NCBI GenBank assembly: GCA_018335875.1
Contig: JAGXRN010000079.1
Location: forward strand, 62,001-126,000
DNA length: 64,000 nucleotides
Reading direction: 5' to 3'
Source of the DNA: Dethiobacter sp.
GTDB taxonomy: Bacteria; Bacillota; Dethiobacteria; Dethiobacterales; Dethiobacteraceae
Positions 9,997 through 19,234 of the stretch are shown piece after piece. Positions within the stretch are counted from its first letter, which is position 1. The number at the start of each line of letters is the position of its first letter. A program made the translations under genes and the position numbers. The notes beneath the pieces were generated by a model that was not told where the DNA came from, ran no database searches, and worked only from the letters and a program-made list of their open reading frames with translations.

Positions 9997-11940
9997 TTAA
10001 GCACCACCCTTTGTGCTGTATACTAACTCTCCAGTCTTTTCAGTATGATAGCCCCCCAGGGATTGCACCAGCTGTTTAAACTCAGCGGACCGCGCCGCCT
10101 CCAGCAGGAGAGCAACAGCAGAGTCCTCAAGGTAAGCCAGGGGGATGGCCAAATCGTAACGCTCTTTAGCAAGCGGCACAAAGTCCAGGCCCATGGAACG
10201 GGCGGCGGCCAGTACGCCAAGCCCGGTGTCTGCCGAACCGGCTGCAACTGCCGCGGCCACAGCAAGGTGAGTAAACTCTTCCCGTCCGTATCCGTTGATG
10301 GCAGCGGATTCAAGTCCTGACTCGTGCAGCCGAATGTCAAGCAATATCCTGGTCCCGGCGCCGCGCTGGCGGTTTATAAATGAAATATCAGGCCGCTCTA
10401 AATCAGCAAACCCGGTTATTTTTTTGGGATTGCCGGGTAGGACCATCAGTCCCTGCTCACGCTCCACAAGAGTAATAAGCGCCACCGGCAGGCTGGGAAG
10501 AAACCTTTCCAGAAAAGGCACATTATACTGCCCTGTCTCCTCATCAAGCAGGTGTACTCCGGCCAGGTGTGCTTCACTCCTCCGCAGGGCCATTAGTCCC
10601 CCGGTACTGCCCACGTGGGCAGAAGAGAGTGAGAAGCCCGGGTTGCGGCGGCGCAGCAGGTCGCCCAGCAAGTCAAGTGCTATGTCATGACTGCCGATGC
10701 AGACCAAACTGCGGTCAATTTCTTCACTTGGCCGCAAAAGCTCAACTTCAACCTGTTCCCCGGCCGTGAGTCCTTCCTTTTGCTGTGATATACGCACAAT
10801 ACCGTCGGCCCTGACCAAAGAGGTAATAATACCAGACCCGCGGGCAAGCGGCGTAGCCACATATCGCCCATTCACACGTCCTACTTTGACCCTGATCCAC
10901 TCTTCCGCAGAGAGAGGTGAAGTAACCTGGCGGGAAAAAACCGCCGGCAATATAAGCCTCTTTGGCTCTGGAAGCCCCTGCAGCCTGAAAAGAAGAGGTT
11001 TAAGAAACAATTCAAGAGCGACCACAGCTGAGACTGGATAGCCCGGCACTCCGATAACCGGCTTGCCTCGCACAATCCCCAGAATTACCGGTTTTCCCGG
11101 TCTTACTGCTACGCCGTGGACAAGCACCTCACCAAGCTCTGCCACCACGTCTGCAGTGTAGTCCCTACGCCCGGCGGAAGAACCGGCATTGACCAGGACC
11201 ACATCACAAAGGTCTGCGGCATCACTGACTGCCTGCCTGATCAAAAAATAATCATCTCTCACTATGCCTGTCCTCACTGCGCTGCCGCCCCACTCTTCCA
11301 CCATAGACGCAAAAACAGTGGAATTAAACTCGATTATTTCACCCGGCAGCGGCTCTTCGCCCGGCTCCACCAGCTCATTGCCGGTGGGAATTACAGCCAC
11401 CCGCGGGCGGCAGCGGACAGCGACTGAAGTCAGCCCCCCCGCCAGCATTGCCCCCGCATCCATACCTCTTATCTGGTGGCCGGCAGGAAGAAGCATTTCC
11501 GTAGCCACAATATCTTCCCCGATGGGACGCACATGCTGCCAAGGCGCCACAGGAGCATTTATTTCCACTTCATTTTCCAGTTCAAGCAAATCTTCAGCCA
11601 TGATGACTGCATCATAACCCTGCGGCAGTGCGTTCCCTGTATCCACCTGGACAGCCGCCTCACCAAGTTGCAGACGCCTGGGCGAGGTTTCGGAAGCACC
11701 CGCCGTGTCAATGGCGCGTACAGCCACGCCGTCCATAGCTGCGGCGTGATAATGGGGGGAGGAGGCACGGGCAAAGACCGCTCTGAATGTGACACGCCCC
11801 ACCGACTCAGTAACTGCTATTATTTCCTCGCCGCTTTGGCTCCATTCCCTGTCAAGAAAACGCCGCCTGGCTTCAGCGACAGGTATATTGTGCAGGTAAC
11901 GCCGCCGCCTGTCTTTCATCTTTGTATGCTCGCTCGTCAA
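9997..11940 (-). CDS. MoeA-type molybdopterin protein fused to a periplasmic-binding-like domain
   Basis: 647 residues in two parts. Residues about 15-405 are a MoeA molybdotransferase-like fold (YHAAAMDGVAVRA, VIPTGNELVEPGE, VNAGSSAGRRDYT, GVPGYPVSAVV). Residues about 415-640 are a PBP/LysR substrate-binding-like domain (CIGSHDIALDLL, SSAHVGSTGGLMAL, NRQRGAGTRILLD). This architecture is known in Clostridia and Deltaproteobacteria, where the added domain is thought to sense molybdate/tungstate or cofactor. Start is probably TTG overlapping the moeA TGA, with GGAGG 9 bases upstream. Two MoeA proteins side by side often suggests separate Mo and W insertion; that is inference. Confidence 0.93.
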   Translation of the reverse strand: MTSEHTKMKDRRRRYLHNIPVAEARRRFLDREWSQSGEEIIAVTESVGRVTFRAVFARASSPHYHAAAMDGVAVRAIDTAGASETSPRRLQLGEAAVQVDTGNALPQGYDAVIMAEDLLELENEVEINAPVAPWQHVRPIGEDIVATEMLLPAGHQIRGMDAGAMLAGGLTSVAVRCRPRVAVIPTGNELVEPGEEPLPGEIIEFNSTVFASMVEEWGGSAVRTGIVRDDYFLIRQAVSDAADLCDVVLVNAGSSAGRRDYTADVVAELGEVLVHGVAVRPGKPVILGIVRGKPVIGVPGYPVSAVVALELFLKPLLFRLQGLPEPKRLILPAVFSRQVTSPLSAEEWIRVKVGRVNGRYVATPLARGSGIITSLVRADGIVRISQQKEGLTAGEQVEVELLRPSEEIDRSLVCIGSHDIALDLLGDLLRRRNPGFSLSSAHVGSTGGLMALRRSEAHLAGVHLLDEETGQYNVPFLERFLPSLPVALITLVEREQGLMVLPGNPKKITGFADLERPDISFINRQRGAGTRILLDIRLHESGLESAAINGYGREEFTHLAVAAAVAAGSADTGLGVLAAARSMGLDFVPLAKERYDLAIPLAYLEDSAVALLLEAARSAEFKQLVQSLGGYHTEKTGELVYSTKGGA

Positions 11941-13151
11941 ATCTCTATCGCCTCCAACTTTTCTCCCGCTTCCACCCCTTCACAGTCCTGGGGAATACGC
12001 AGCAGGGCACTTCCGCGCACCACGGTGGAAATGAGGTTAGACTGCCCAAGCACGGGGGATGCCCACAGCTCCCTTTCTTTACTATAGAGGATTGCCCTCA
12101 CGTAGTCCTCCCGGCCGCCGGCTGATGACAGGCTCCTGTCAACCCTTGCCCACAACAGCTGCTGTAACTCCGAGGCTCCCTGCATCGCCAGCAGCAGTGG
12201 CCTCACAAACAACAAAAACCCAACCATGGCAGATGTGGGGTTGCCGGATAGCCCAAAATACGGCTTGTCCCCCGCCAGGCCATAAATCAGGGGTTTACCC
12301 GGCCGCATAGACACACCATGAAACAGTACTCCTGGCTTACCGAGGCTGTTTATGGCGTCTGCGGTCAGATCGCGGACGCCGGCTGAGCTGCCTCCCGATA
12401 TAATAGTGCAGTCACAATCTTTAGTCTTATGCAAAGCTGCTGCCAGCGCCTGGGGGCTGTCAGGAATTATACCAAGCGGTACAGGCACAGCGCCCGTCTG
12501 CTTGACCAGTGCCGACAGCAGATAAGTATTGATATCACGCACCTGGCCCGGGGCAGGTTCACACTCCGGCGATACAAGTTCGTCACCGGTGGATAGGACA
12601 GCTACCCGCGGCCGGGTTGCCACCTCTGCTCCGGTACAGCCCAATGCGGCCAATAGCCCTATATCCTGGGGACGTAGAATATGCCCGGGCGGCAGTGCAG
12701 CCACGCCCTGCCTCAGGTCCTCGCCGCGCGCTATGGTATTCTCGCCCGGGGCAGCGGCACGGTGCACAGACACAGTATATTCATCTAAAAGTTCGGTATG
12801 TTCCACCATCACCACAGCATCGGCACCGGCAGGCAGCATACCCCCGGTGGAAATACGCATTGCCTCACCTGACTTCAGGGGTGCAGGCGCAGTAGTGCCC
12901 ATCATTACTTCGCCAGTCACATCAAGCAGTGCCGGCATGGCCTCTGTTGCACCGAAAGAATCCCTCGCTGCTACCGCATAGCCGTCCATGGTGGAACGCG
13001 AAAATGCCGGCAAATCAGAAGGAGCGGTAATCTCCCCTGCCAGTACCCGGCCTGCCGCGTCGGCCAAAAGGACTCTTTCCGCCGGCAATCTGAACCCAAG
13101 CCCAGAGAGTATTTTCTCCCTGGCTTCTATCACTGTCAGTACTGTCAGCAT
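11937..13151 (-). CDS. moeA: Molybdopterin molybdenumtransferase MoeA
   Basis: Inserts molybdate (or tungstate) into adenylylated molybdopterin. It is 404 residues, standard length, with SRSTMDGYAVAARD, MISTGG-type loop (MRISTGGMLPAGADAVVMVE), VLSTGDELVSPE, IISGGSSAGVRDLT and GLSGNPTSAMVGF. It is preceded on the same strand by a 57-codon gene and overlaps the fused MoeA downstream by 4 bases, so the three make one translationally coupled unit. Confidence 0.95.
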   Translation of the reverse strand: MLTVLTVIEAREKILSGLGFRLPAERVLLADAAGRVLAGEITAPSDLPAFSRSTMDGYAVAARDSFGATEAMPALLDVTGEVMMGTTAPAPLKSGEAMRISTGGMLPAGADAVVMVEHTELLDEYTVSVHRAAAPGENTIARGEDLRQGVAALPPGHILRPQDIGLLAALGCTGAEVATRPRVAVLSTGDELVSPECEPAPGQVRDINTYLLSALVKQTGAVPVPLGIIPDSPQALAAALHKTKDCDCTIISGGSSAGVRDLTADAINSLGKPGVLFHGVSMRPGKPLIYGLAGDKPYFGLSGNPTSAMVGFLLFVRPLLLAMQGASELQQLLWARVDRSLSSAGGREDYVRAILYSKERELWASPVLGQSNLISTVVRGSALLRIPQDCEGVEAGEKLEAIEI

Positions 13152-13152
13152 A

Positions 13153-13326
13153 TTAAAAGCATCCCAACTGGCAGCCGCGTATTTTAATTTTCCCTTCGTC
13201 GCAAGCTTTTCCTATTTCCCACAACCTTACCCCGTACTGTGCAGCTATTGTGTGTGCTCGGTCGCATGAAAGCTTGCCGTCCTCCAGGTTAGCGCGGATA
13301 ATTTTTTGCAATTCATTGCTCTCCAT
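13153..13326 (-). CDS. Small conserved-looking protein at the head of the moe operon
   Basis: 57 residues from ATG (MESNELQKIIRANLEDGKLS) with GGAGGTGGTGTTA as ribosome site; the stop is one base before the moeA ATG. It has a short helical N-terminal half that resembles a DNA-binding-like helix pair (CDRAHTIAAQYGV.LWEIGKACDE) and ends CQLGCF. The tight spacing implies co-translation with moeA. I believe similar small ORFs precede moeA in Clostridia, but I cannot give a function. Confidence 0.7.
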   Translation of the reverse strand: MESNELQKIIRANLEDGKLSCDRAHTIAAQYGVRLWEIGKACDEGKIKIRGCQLGCF

Positions 13327-13401
13327 TAACACCACCTCCAGGATATATTACCACATGTTGCCTTAGATTAAAATGATACGCCCCTGTCTGCTAAGCAAAA
13401 T

Positions 13402-13430
13402 TTGACAGCGCTTTTTTACTCAGCCATAAT
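13402..13430 (+). promoter_or_regulatory. Sigma-A promoter of the UbiB-like gene
   Basis: TTGACA, 17 bases, CATAAT on the plus strand, 16 bases before the GTG start. The very short leader suggests translation from a near-leader transcript. Confidence 0.7.
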
Positions 13431-13445
13431 GTAGTTAGAGATGGG

Positions 13446-15134
13446 GTGAAACAAATAACACGTTACCGACACCTGGTTAGGTACCGCCGAATCGCCAATA
13501 GCGTCGTCAAACACGGCTTCGGCCATCTGCTTGCTCAGATTGGGCTCTCTAAACTGTTGCCGTCAGTACGGCGCGCCAGAAAAGAAGAACCGGAACTGCT
13601 CTCTTTCTCGCGCTCCCGCAGGCTCCGCCTGCTGCTGGAAGAACTGGGGCCTACCTTTGTTAAATTCGGGCAGCTCATCTCAACTCGTCCCGACCTGCTG
13701 CCGCGGGACATTGTGGAAGAGATGTCGCACTTACAAGACAATGTGCCCGCGCTGCCATATACCGAAGCAGAAACAATACTGGAGCGTGAACTTAAAAGGC
13801 CGCTGCCGGAAATCTTTTGCCACATTGAGCCACAGGCTCATGCTGCAGCATCCGTCGCCCAGGTCCACCGCGCAACCCTCCATAACGGGGAGCAGGTGGT
13901 AATTAAAATCCGCAGGCCGGGTATTGTTGAACAAATGAATACCGACCTGGAAATCCTGCTGGATATGGCTAAGCTGACTGAGCGGCATACGTCCTGGGGC
14001 AGGGTTTACCGCGTGCGCGAAGTGATCCTGGAACTGCAGCGCGCTGTCAGGGAAGAGTTGGACTTTCTCACCGAGGCTGAAAATGCAGACCAGTTCAGAG
14101 CAAATTTCAATGCCCGGCATGATATTGTGATTCCCCGCATCTACTGGGACTACACAACATCAGCTGTGCTGACTATGGAAATGATGTATGGCACCAAACT
14201 AAACGAGCCCGCAGTACTTGCCGCCGCCGGCCATGACCCCAGCCTTATCGCAAGGCTCCTGATAGATGCCACCTATCTGCAGATTTTTCGCCACGGGCTT
14301 TTCCATGCTGACCCCCATCCCGGCAACTTGGCAGTCTCCGCCGACGGCCGCCTGATTTTCATGGATTTTGGCATTGTAGGCAGGATAAAAGGTGAGCGCA
14401 GGCGCCAGTTCATCCTGTTTTTACTGGGAATGGTCAGCCGCAGCTCGCGTCAGATTGTACGCTCCCTCAGTGACATGGGCATGCTTTCACACAGGTTGGA
14501 CCGTAAGGCTTTGCGCCGTGATGTTGAACACCTGATGGATAAATATCTTGACGTACCACTGCACAAAATCCAGCTCGGCAAAGCGGTAAGGGAGATTTTC
14601 TCACTTTCCTTCGAACACAATATCAGGATACCGTCGGAGTTTACCATGCTTGGCAAGACCATAATGACACTTGAAGGCGTAATTGAAAAACTGGACGCAG
14701 AACTTAAGCTCATAGAACTACTGAAGCCCTACGCCAGCCGGCTGCTGCGTGAGCGCTATTCGCCGCTCTCGCTTAAAGAAACAATTTCAGAGCAGTTCTT
14801 TGAAGTTCATGATTTTCTTATCTCTTTGCCCCGCAGGTTGAGCGAAGTGTTTGACCGTTTTGAGGCGGACGGACTTCCGGTGCAGCTTAGCTACCCTGAC
14901 CTGGATAAAGCTTTCAATCACATAGACCGCATGGGCAACAGAATAACTTTCAGCATCGTTTTGCTCTCCTTCAGCATTATTATGGCCGGGTTGATTATTG
15001 GCTCGGGATTGGCCGCCTCTGTAACCGGCGAGTTAATGTTATGGCGCCTGCCTGTTTTGGAAATTGGCTTCATCATTGCCGGTTTTATGGTTGTCTGGCT
15101 GCTGCTGGCAATTCTGCGCAGCGGGAGGTTATAA
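13446..15134 (+). CDS. ABC1/UbiB-family atypical protein kinase
   Basis: 562 residues from GTG. An N-terminal ABC1 domain carries KxGQ-type motif (LGPTFVKFGQLISTRPDLLP), then QVHRATLHNGEQVVIKIRRP with the nucleotide-binding lysine, and the catalytic HGLFHADPHPGN and FMDFGIVG motifs. Two transmembrane helices end the protein (about 500-520 and 530-557). UbiB proteins support quinone biosynthesis or lipid homeostasis in other bacteria; in an anaerobe without ubiquinone the role is unknown. It stands alone, divergent from the moe cluster. Confidence 0.93.
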   Translation: MKQITRYRHLVRYRRIANSVVKHGFGHLLAQIGLSKLLPSVRRARKEEPELLSFSRSRRLRLLLEELGPTFVKFGQLISTRPDLLPRDIVEEMSHLQDNVPALPYTEAETILERELKRPLPEIFCHIEPQAHAAASVAQVHRATLHNGEQVVIKIRRPGIVEQMNTDLEILLDMAKLTERHTSWGRVYRVREVILELQRAVREELDFLTEAENADQFRANFNARHDIVIPRIYWDYTTSAVLTMEMMYGTKLNEPAVLAAAGHDPSLIARLLIDATYLQIFRHGLFHADPHPGNLAVSADGRLIFMDFGIVGRIKGERRRQFILFLLGMVSRSSRQIVRSLSDMGMLSHRLDRKALRRDVEHLMDKYLDVPLHKIQLGKAVREIFSLSFEHNIRIPSEFTMLGKTIMTLEGVIEKLDAELKLIELLKPYASRLLRERYSPLSLKETISEQFFEVHDFLISLPRRLSEVFDRFEADGLPVQLSYPDLDKAFNHIDRMGNRITFSIVLLSFSIIMAGLIIGSGLAASVTGELMLWRLPVLEIGFIIAGFMVVWLLLAILRSGRL

Positions 15135-15174
15135 AGATAAATGCGTCACGTGGCCCTTGCTCTTTTTTAATTTT

Positions 15175-15909
15175 CTAGGTGTTGCCGTTCTCCTGTTCTT
15201 CGCGCTCTTCCTCAAAATGAGTAATTTCATTGATTACAAAATTGAGATGGTTTATCATAACTTTACGTGCAGTGTCCGGTTCTCTTGATTTGATGGCGTT
15301 AAATATTTCTTTGTGCTGAGACAGCAGCTTTTCTTTATTTCCCGGCGTGAGAAACATGCGCTGCCTGCTGTAGCGCATTGTCTCCACTATCAGGTCTGAG
15401 ACAGTGTTCATGAGACGGGCCAGCACCTTATTGTCGGCAGCCTCAGCAATAGCCAGGTGGAACTGGGCATCTGATACCTCACCGATACTGCCGCTTAAAA
15501 CATCCTGCTCCATTTTATCAAGAATGCCACCGATCTTTTCAATATCTTCAGCCGTGGACCGCTTGGCAGCCAGTGCAGCGCTTTCACCCTCCAGAATGGC
15601 CCTGACCTCCATTACTTCGAAATTACTGTCTTTGTAGAGCATGAAGATGAGCGCCAGGGGCTTGATAATCGAATCCTGCGGCACCTCGCGTATAAAAGTC
15701 CCCTCACCTGGTTTACTCTCCAGGATACCAAACATATCAAGAGCGCTGAAAGCCTCCCGGATTGAGGCCCGGCTGACCTGCAGGCGATCGGCCAGTTCAC
15801 GTTCTGAAATTAAACGGTCTCCCGGCTTCAGCGCCCCCTCGGCTATTAACTGCCTGATCTGTTCCACAATTTCTTCGTATACTCTTTTTTGTTTTATTGG
15901 TTTAAACAT
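15175..15909 (-). CDS. FadR-subfamily GntR transcriptional regulator
   Basis: 244 residues: an N-terminal winged helix (about 8-75, with SERELADRLQVSRASIREAF and GILESKPGEGTFI) and an all-helical FCD effector domain (about 95-225) with the metal-ligand His/Asp pattern typical of organic-acid sensors. It is divergent from larA and shares with it an intergenic palindrome ATGGTCAGACCAT matching the FadR-type TGGTnnnACCA consensus. A near copy lies upstream of the FAD lactate dehydrogenase. Inference: it is the lactate-responsive regulator of this module (LldR-like). Confidence 0.9.
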   Translation of the reverse strand: MFKPIKQKRVYEEIVEQIRQLIAEGALKPGDRLISERELADRLQVSRASIREAFSALDMFGILESKPGEGTFIREVPQDSIIKPLALIFMLYKDSNFEVMEVRAILEGESAALAAKRSTAEDIEKIGGILDKMEQDVLSGSIGEVSDAQFHLAIAEAADNKVLARLMNTVSDLIVETMRYSRQRMFLTPGNKEKLLSQHKEIFNAIKSREPDTARKVMINHLNFVINEITHFEEEREEQENGNT

Positions 15910-15982
15910 TCTTAAATCATCCTCTTGTTAATATTTTTATATGGAGAAGGATTTAGCAAAAAAGTGCAGAATCATCCTCACA

Positions 15983-15995
15983 ATGGTCAGACCAT
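15983..15995. promoter_or_regulatory. FadR/LldR-type operator between the regulator and larA
   Basis: ATGGTCAGACCAT is a perfect inverted repeat about its centre and fits TGGTnnnACCA. It is placed to control both divergent genes. Confidence 0.75.
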
Positions 15996-16049
15996 CAGAT
16001 AAACAGCAGCCAATAACTGAGCTTAAGAATACAAGGAGGTAATAAGTAC

Positions 16050-17333
16050 ATGCTGATTAAACTCTTATGCGGCGACAGTGAGGTTATGTTGGAGCTGCCC
16101 GACAACAGGATAAAAGCGGTGCTTGAACCAAAGCCGCTCCCGGTACTCGCCTCTGAGGAGGATTTGGTACAGGAGGCCCTGTCGAACCCCATTGACAGCG
16201 CACCTCTGTGCGAACTGGTGCGGCCGGGGGAAACGGCCTGTATCATTGTCAGCGATATGACAAGGTCCTGGGCCAGGCACCATGTACTCCTTCCCCCTCT
16301 TCTCTTTGAACTGAACAAGGGAGGGATACAGGACAAGGACATTTATGTCGTGTTTGCCACCGGAGACCACAGGGAGCAGACGCCGGCAGAACACCGTGTG
16401 CTAATGGGCGAAGAGGCCTACGGGCGGGTGAAAGCTTATGACCACAACGCCCGCAGTGACAAAGATTTGGTTTACCTCGGCGCCACAACCAACGGCACAC
16501 CGGTGAAAATAAACAGGCGGGTGGCTGAAGCAGACCGCGTTATACTGACTGGAGGCATTGTTTACCACTTCCTGGCCGGTTGGGGAGGCGGGAAAAAAGC
16601 GCTCACACCCGGAGTATCCGGCTATGAAACCATTATGAAAAACCACTCATTGGCTTTTAATCCCGGCGGAGAGGGACTTAACCCCCTTGTCTGCTCCGGC
16701 AGGATAGATGGGAACCCCTGCTGCAATGATATGGAGCAGGCAGCAGGCCTGGCAGGTCCCGACTTTCTGGTCAACACGGTGATTAACGAAGATACACATA
16801 AAATCGCCAAGGTGGTGGCGGGCAACTTCATTACCGCCCACAGGGAGGGCTGCCTCTATGTTGACAGGCATTTTCGTGTAAATATAGACGAGCAGGCAGA
16901 AGTTGTAATAGCGTCTTGCGGCGGTTACCCCAAGGATATAAATTTCTATCAGAGCTACAAGACAATCTATAACGCCAATATCGCCCTCAGGAAAGGGGGA
17001 ACCATGGTTCTTTTAAGTGAAAGCAGGGAGGGCCTTGGCAGCGATGATTTTGCCTCAATCTTAACGGGTTACAGCACTGTTGCCGAACGGGAGGCAGCCG
17101 TGAGAGCAAAATATACAATTGGCGGTCAAATGGGCTACCATACCGCAGCAATTGCAGGAGAAAACGACGTTCTCGTTTTATCAGGACTGCCCGATGAAAC
17201 TGTCAGTGCCATGGGCATGATACCTGTCAAGACCACTGAAGAGGCGCTGTCTTTTATCAGAAAAAAACACGGCGACCTGCCTCCTGCCTACGTGCTCCCT
17301 CATGGAGGCACCACCTTTCCCTCTTTGGGGTAG
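16050..17333 (+). CDS. larA: Nickel-pincer lactate racemase LarA
   Basis: Interconverts D- and L-lactate (or a related 2-hydroxyacid). 427 residues, start ATG behind AAGGAGGTAATAAGTAC. The residues known in Lactiplantibacillus LarA are conserved with an offset of one: H107 (ATGDHREQ), H173 (GGIVYHF), K183 in the GGGKKALTPG loop that carries the pincer cofactor, and H199 (NHSL). The cofactor-making larB, larC and larE are not in the window. Some LarA homologues act on other hydroxyacids, but pairing with an FAD lactate dehydrogenase and a shared operator favours lactate. Confidence 0.92.
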   Translation: MLIKLLCGDSEVMLELPDNRIKAVLEPKPLPVLASEEDLVQEALSNPIDSAPLCELVRPGETACIIVSDMTRSWARHHVLLPPLLFELNKGGIQDKDIYVVFATGDHREQTPAEHRVLMGEEAYGRVKAYDHNARSDKDLVYLGATTNGTPVKINRRVAEADRVILTGGIVYHFLAGWGGGKKALTPGVSGYETIMKNHSLAFNPGGEGLNPLVCSGRIDGNPCCNDMEQAAGLAGPDFLVNTVINEDTHKIAKVVAGNFITAHREGCLYVDRHFRVNIDEQAEVVIASCGGYPKDINFYQSYKTIYNANIALRKGGTMVLLSESREGLGSDDFASILTGYSTVAEREAAVRAKYTIGGQMGYHTAAIAGENDVLVLSGLPDETVSAMGMIPVKTTEEALSFIRKKHGDLPPAYVLPHGGTTFPSLG

Positions 17334-17356
17334 CCTCTTAATTAGAAGCACTCATA

Positions 17357-17405
17357 AAAGTGCCACCGCTTGCCAGCACCGGCCAGCAAGGGTGGCACTA
17401 CCTTT
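17357..17405. terminator. Bidirectional terminator between larA and the FAD dehydrogenase
   Basis: AGTGCCACC...CTTGC pairs with GCAAG...GGTGGCACT; the minus-strand side ends in TTTTATG and the plus-strand side in ACCTTTT. It serves the convergent pair. Confidence 0.75.
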
Positions 17406-17422
17406 TATCCGGGATTTTAACA

Positions 17423-18841
17423 TCAGTCGAGGTCAAAGATTTTACCCGGATTAAGAATACCACCCGGATCAAAAGCCCGTTTGATTCTTTTCATCAGCTC
17501 TATCTCCGTACTGCTCATTACCAGCGGCAGATAGGCCTTGCGCTTATGTCCGATGCCGTGCTCGCCGCTTATGGTGCCACCAAGTGCGTAAACAGCCTGA
17601 TACAGGCCGACAAGCACAAGCGGCAGTGTTTTCTTCCAGTTTTCCATGGTATCCTCAGCCTTTTTAACTATGGTGGCATGGAGGTTGCCGTCGCCCGCAT
17701 GGCCGTAACAGGGAATAAGCACATTGTATTTTTCAGACAGCTCGGATAAGATAGGCAGGAGTTTGGGGATAGCGGCGATGGGGACAACGATATCCTCCAG
17801 GCTCTGCACAGGGTCGATGGCTTTGAATGCCTCGGCTATGTTGCGGCGTATCCTCCAGATCTTTTCCTGCATATCCGGAGTTTCGGCTGCATAGATTTCA
17901 AGCGCACCGTTTTCCTCTAAAAGCTCGGAAACAGCCATTGCTTCTTCCAACAGCTTTTCCTGGTTTGCTCCGTCCAATTCAATCAGCAGTACCGCACCCG
18001 TCTCCGGGTAAGCCATCTTTTCACCCAAGTACTTATGGGTAGTGGTTACCGACAGGCGGTCCATAAACTCTATTCCCGTAGGTATAATCCCGCCCTTGGT
18101 CATAATCAGCGGCACCACGTTAATAGCTGTTTCCACATCAGGGAAAAGGGCAAGCAGGTCAATTTTTGCTTTGGGCAGAGGCAAAAGCTTTATAATAATT
18201 TTGGTAAGGATGCCAAGGGTCCCTTCTGAGCCTACCATCAGCTGCACCATATTATAGCCGGTCACATCCTTGACCCGCTTTCCGCCAAACCACACTATCT
18301 CCCCGTCAGGGAGGACAACTTCCAGCCCCAGGATATACCGCCCGGTTACGCCATACTTTATGGCCCTGCCGCCGCCGGCATTTTCAGCCACATTGCCGCC
18401 GATGCAACAGGATTGCAGGCTCATCGGGTAGCCGGCAAAAAACAGTCCGTGTTCTTTTAATTTCTCATTAATATCGTTTGTTATGACCCCTGATTCCACA
18501 ACCACCACCAGGTTTTCCAGGTCCACTTCAAGGATGCGGTTCATGTTCTCCACAGAAAGCACAATGCCGCCGTGCGCCGGCACGGCGCCGCCCGACAGCC
18601 CCGTCCCTGCTCCCCTTGGTGTGACAGGGATCCTAAATTCATTGGCCAGTTTCATTATTTCCGCAATTTCTTCTGCAGAGTTAGGCTTTACTACCGCTTC
18701 CGGCAGTCTGGCATACTCTTTTTCTGCAATTTCATCATGGGAATAATTCTCCAGCTTCTCAGGATCAGCAAAGATAATATTTTTTTCACCCACAATTTGC
18801 TGCAGCCTGGCTGCAATGTCAGGTGTTACCGGCTGGTACAA
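17423..18841 (-). CDS. glcD: FAD-linked lactate/glycolate dehydrogenase (GlcD family)
   Basis: Oxidises D-lactate or glycolate, passing electrons from FAD to a partner. The best start is TTG (TTGTACCAGCCGG) with GGGAGGG upstream; an earlier in-frame ATG would run through the operator. About 472 residues: a PCMH-type FAD domain (TPRGAGTGLSGGAVPAHGG, SCCIGGNVAENAGGG, GSEGTLGILTKI) and the FAD-oxidase C-terminal domain (PCYGHAGDGNLHATI, GTISGEHGIGHKRK). An operator resembling the one at larA lies 32 bases upstream. D-lactate is likely because LarA could supply it; no Fe-S (GlcF) or Etf partner is adjacent. Confidence 0.92.
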   Translation of the reverse strand: MYQPVTPDIAARLQQIVGEKNIIFADPEKLENYSHDEIAEKEYARLPEAVVKPNSAEEIAEIMKLANEFRIPVTPRGAGTGLSGGAVPAHGGIVLSVENMNRILEVDLENLVVVVESGVITNDINEKLKEHGLFFAGYPMSLQSCCIGGNVAENAGGGRAIKYGVTGRYILGLEVVLPDGEIVWFGGKRVKDVTGYNMVQLMVGSEGTLGILTKIIIKLLPLPKAKIDLLALFPDVETAINVVPLIMTKGGIIPTGIEFMDRLSVTTTHKYLGEKMAYPETGAVLLIELDGANQEKLLEEAMAVSELLEENGALEIYAAETPDMQEKIWRIRRNIAEAFKAIDPVQSLEDIVVPIAAIPKLLPILSELSEKYNVLIPCYGHAGDGNLHATIVKKAEDTMENWKKTLPLVLVGLYQAVYALGGTISGEHGIGHKRKAYLPLVMSSTEIELMKRIKRAFDPGGILNPGKIFDLD

Positions 18842-18872
18842 TGCTATCCCTCCCCAAATCAGACTAGGCCTA

Positions 18873-18885
18873 ATGGCCTGACCAT
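18873..18885. promoter_or_regulatory. Second FadR/LldR-type operator, upstream of glcD
   Basis: On the minus strand ATGGTCAGGCCAT, differing from the larA operator at a single base. Its place just before the ribosome site of the dehydrogenase suggests repression. Confidence 0.65.
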
Positions 18886-18928
18886 CTGTCCTGAGCATAG
18901 TATTAGCTTTTTTTAGCAGAAATCCTGC

Positions 18929-19234
18929 TCAACTCAAAAATTGGCTCATGTGCCAGCTTTCTTTCCAATCAGCACCCGCATGAGCATTTTCTCCCCGACA
19001 CGCCCTGTTGGCAAGGTTCAGGGCAAAACGCAGATGATTTGTATGTCCGGCGATTGTAGAGCCTCCGGCGCCAACGTATCGACTGGCTTCTGCTGCAGAT
19101 ATGTATTTAACAGTTCCCAGGAATCCGCTGTCCTGTTCATTGCTGGTGAACCATGTTCCGCGCGGGTCTGACGGCCCGGCAAAAGCTTCTTCGCAAAGAA
19201 CAAGCAGTGCCTGTACTACATTAGTCATATTCAT
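18929..19234 (-). CDS. DinB-like protein, apparently C-terminally truncated
   Basis: 101 residues with ribosome site AAAGGAGATTTTAATTCA. The sequence resembles the first two thirds of DinB/YfiT-like four-helix proteins: TWFTSNEQDSGFLGTVKYIS, AAEASRYVGAGGSTIAGHTNHL (with the conserved helix-2 histidines) and DWKESW. Such proteins run to about 150-180 residues and include a further helix with a metal-ligand His; here the frame stops at MSQFLS soon after WKESW. It is probably a decayed gene, but a short variant cannot be excluded. Confidence 0.55.
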   Translation of the reverse strand: MNMTNVVQALLVLCEEAFAGPSDPRGTWFTSNEQDSGFLGTVKYISAAEASRYVGAGGSTIAGHTNHLRFALNLANRACRGENAHAGADWKESWHMSQFLS

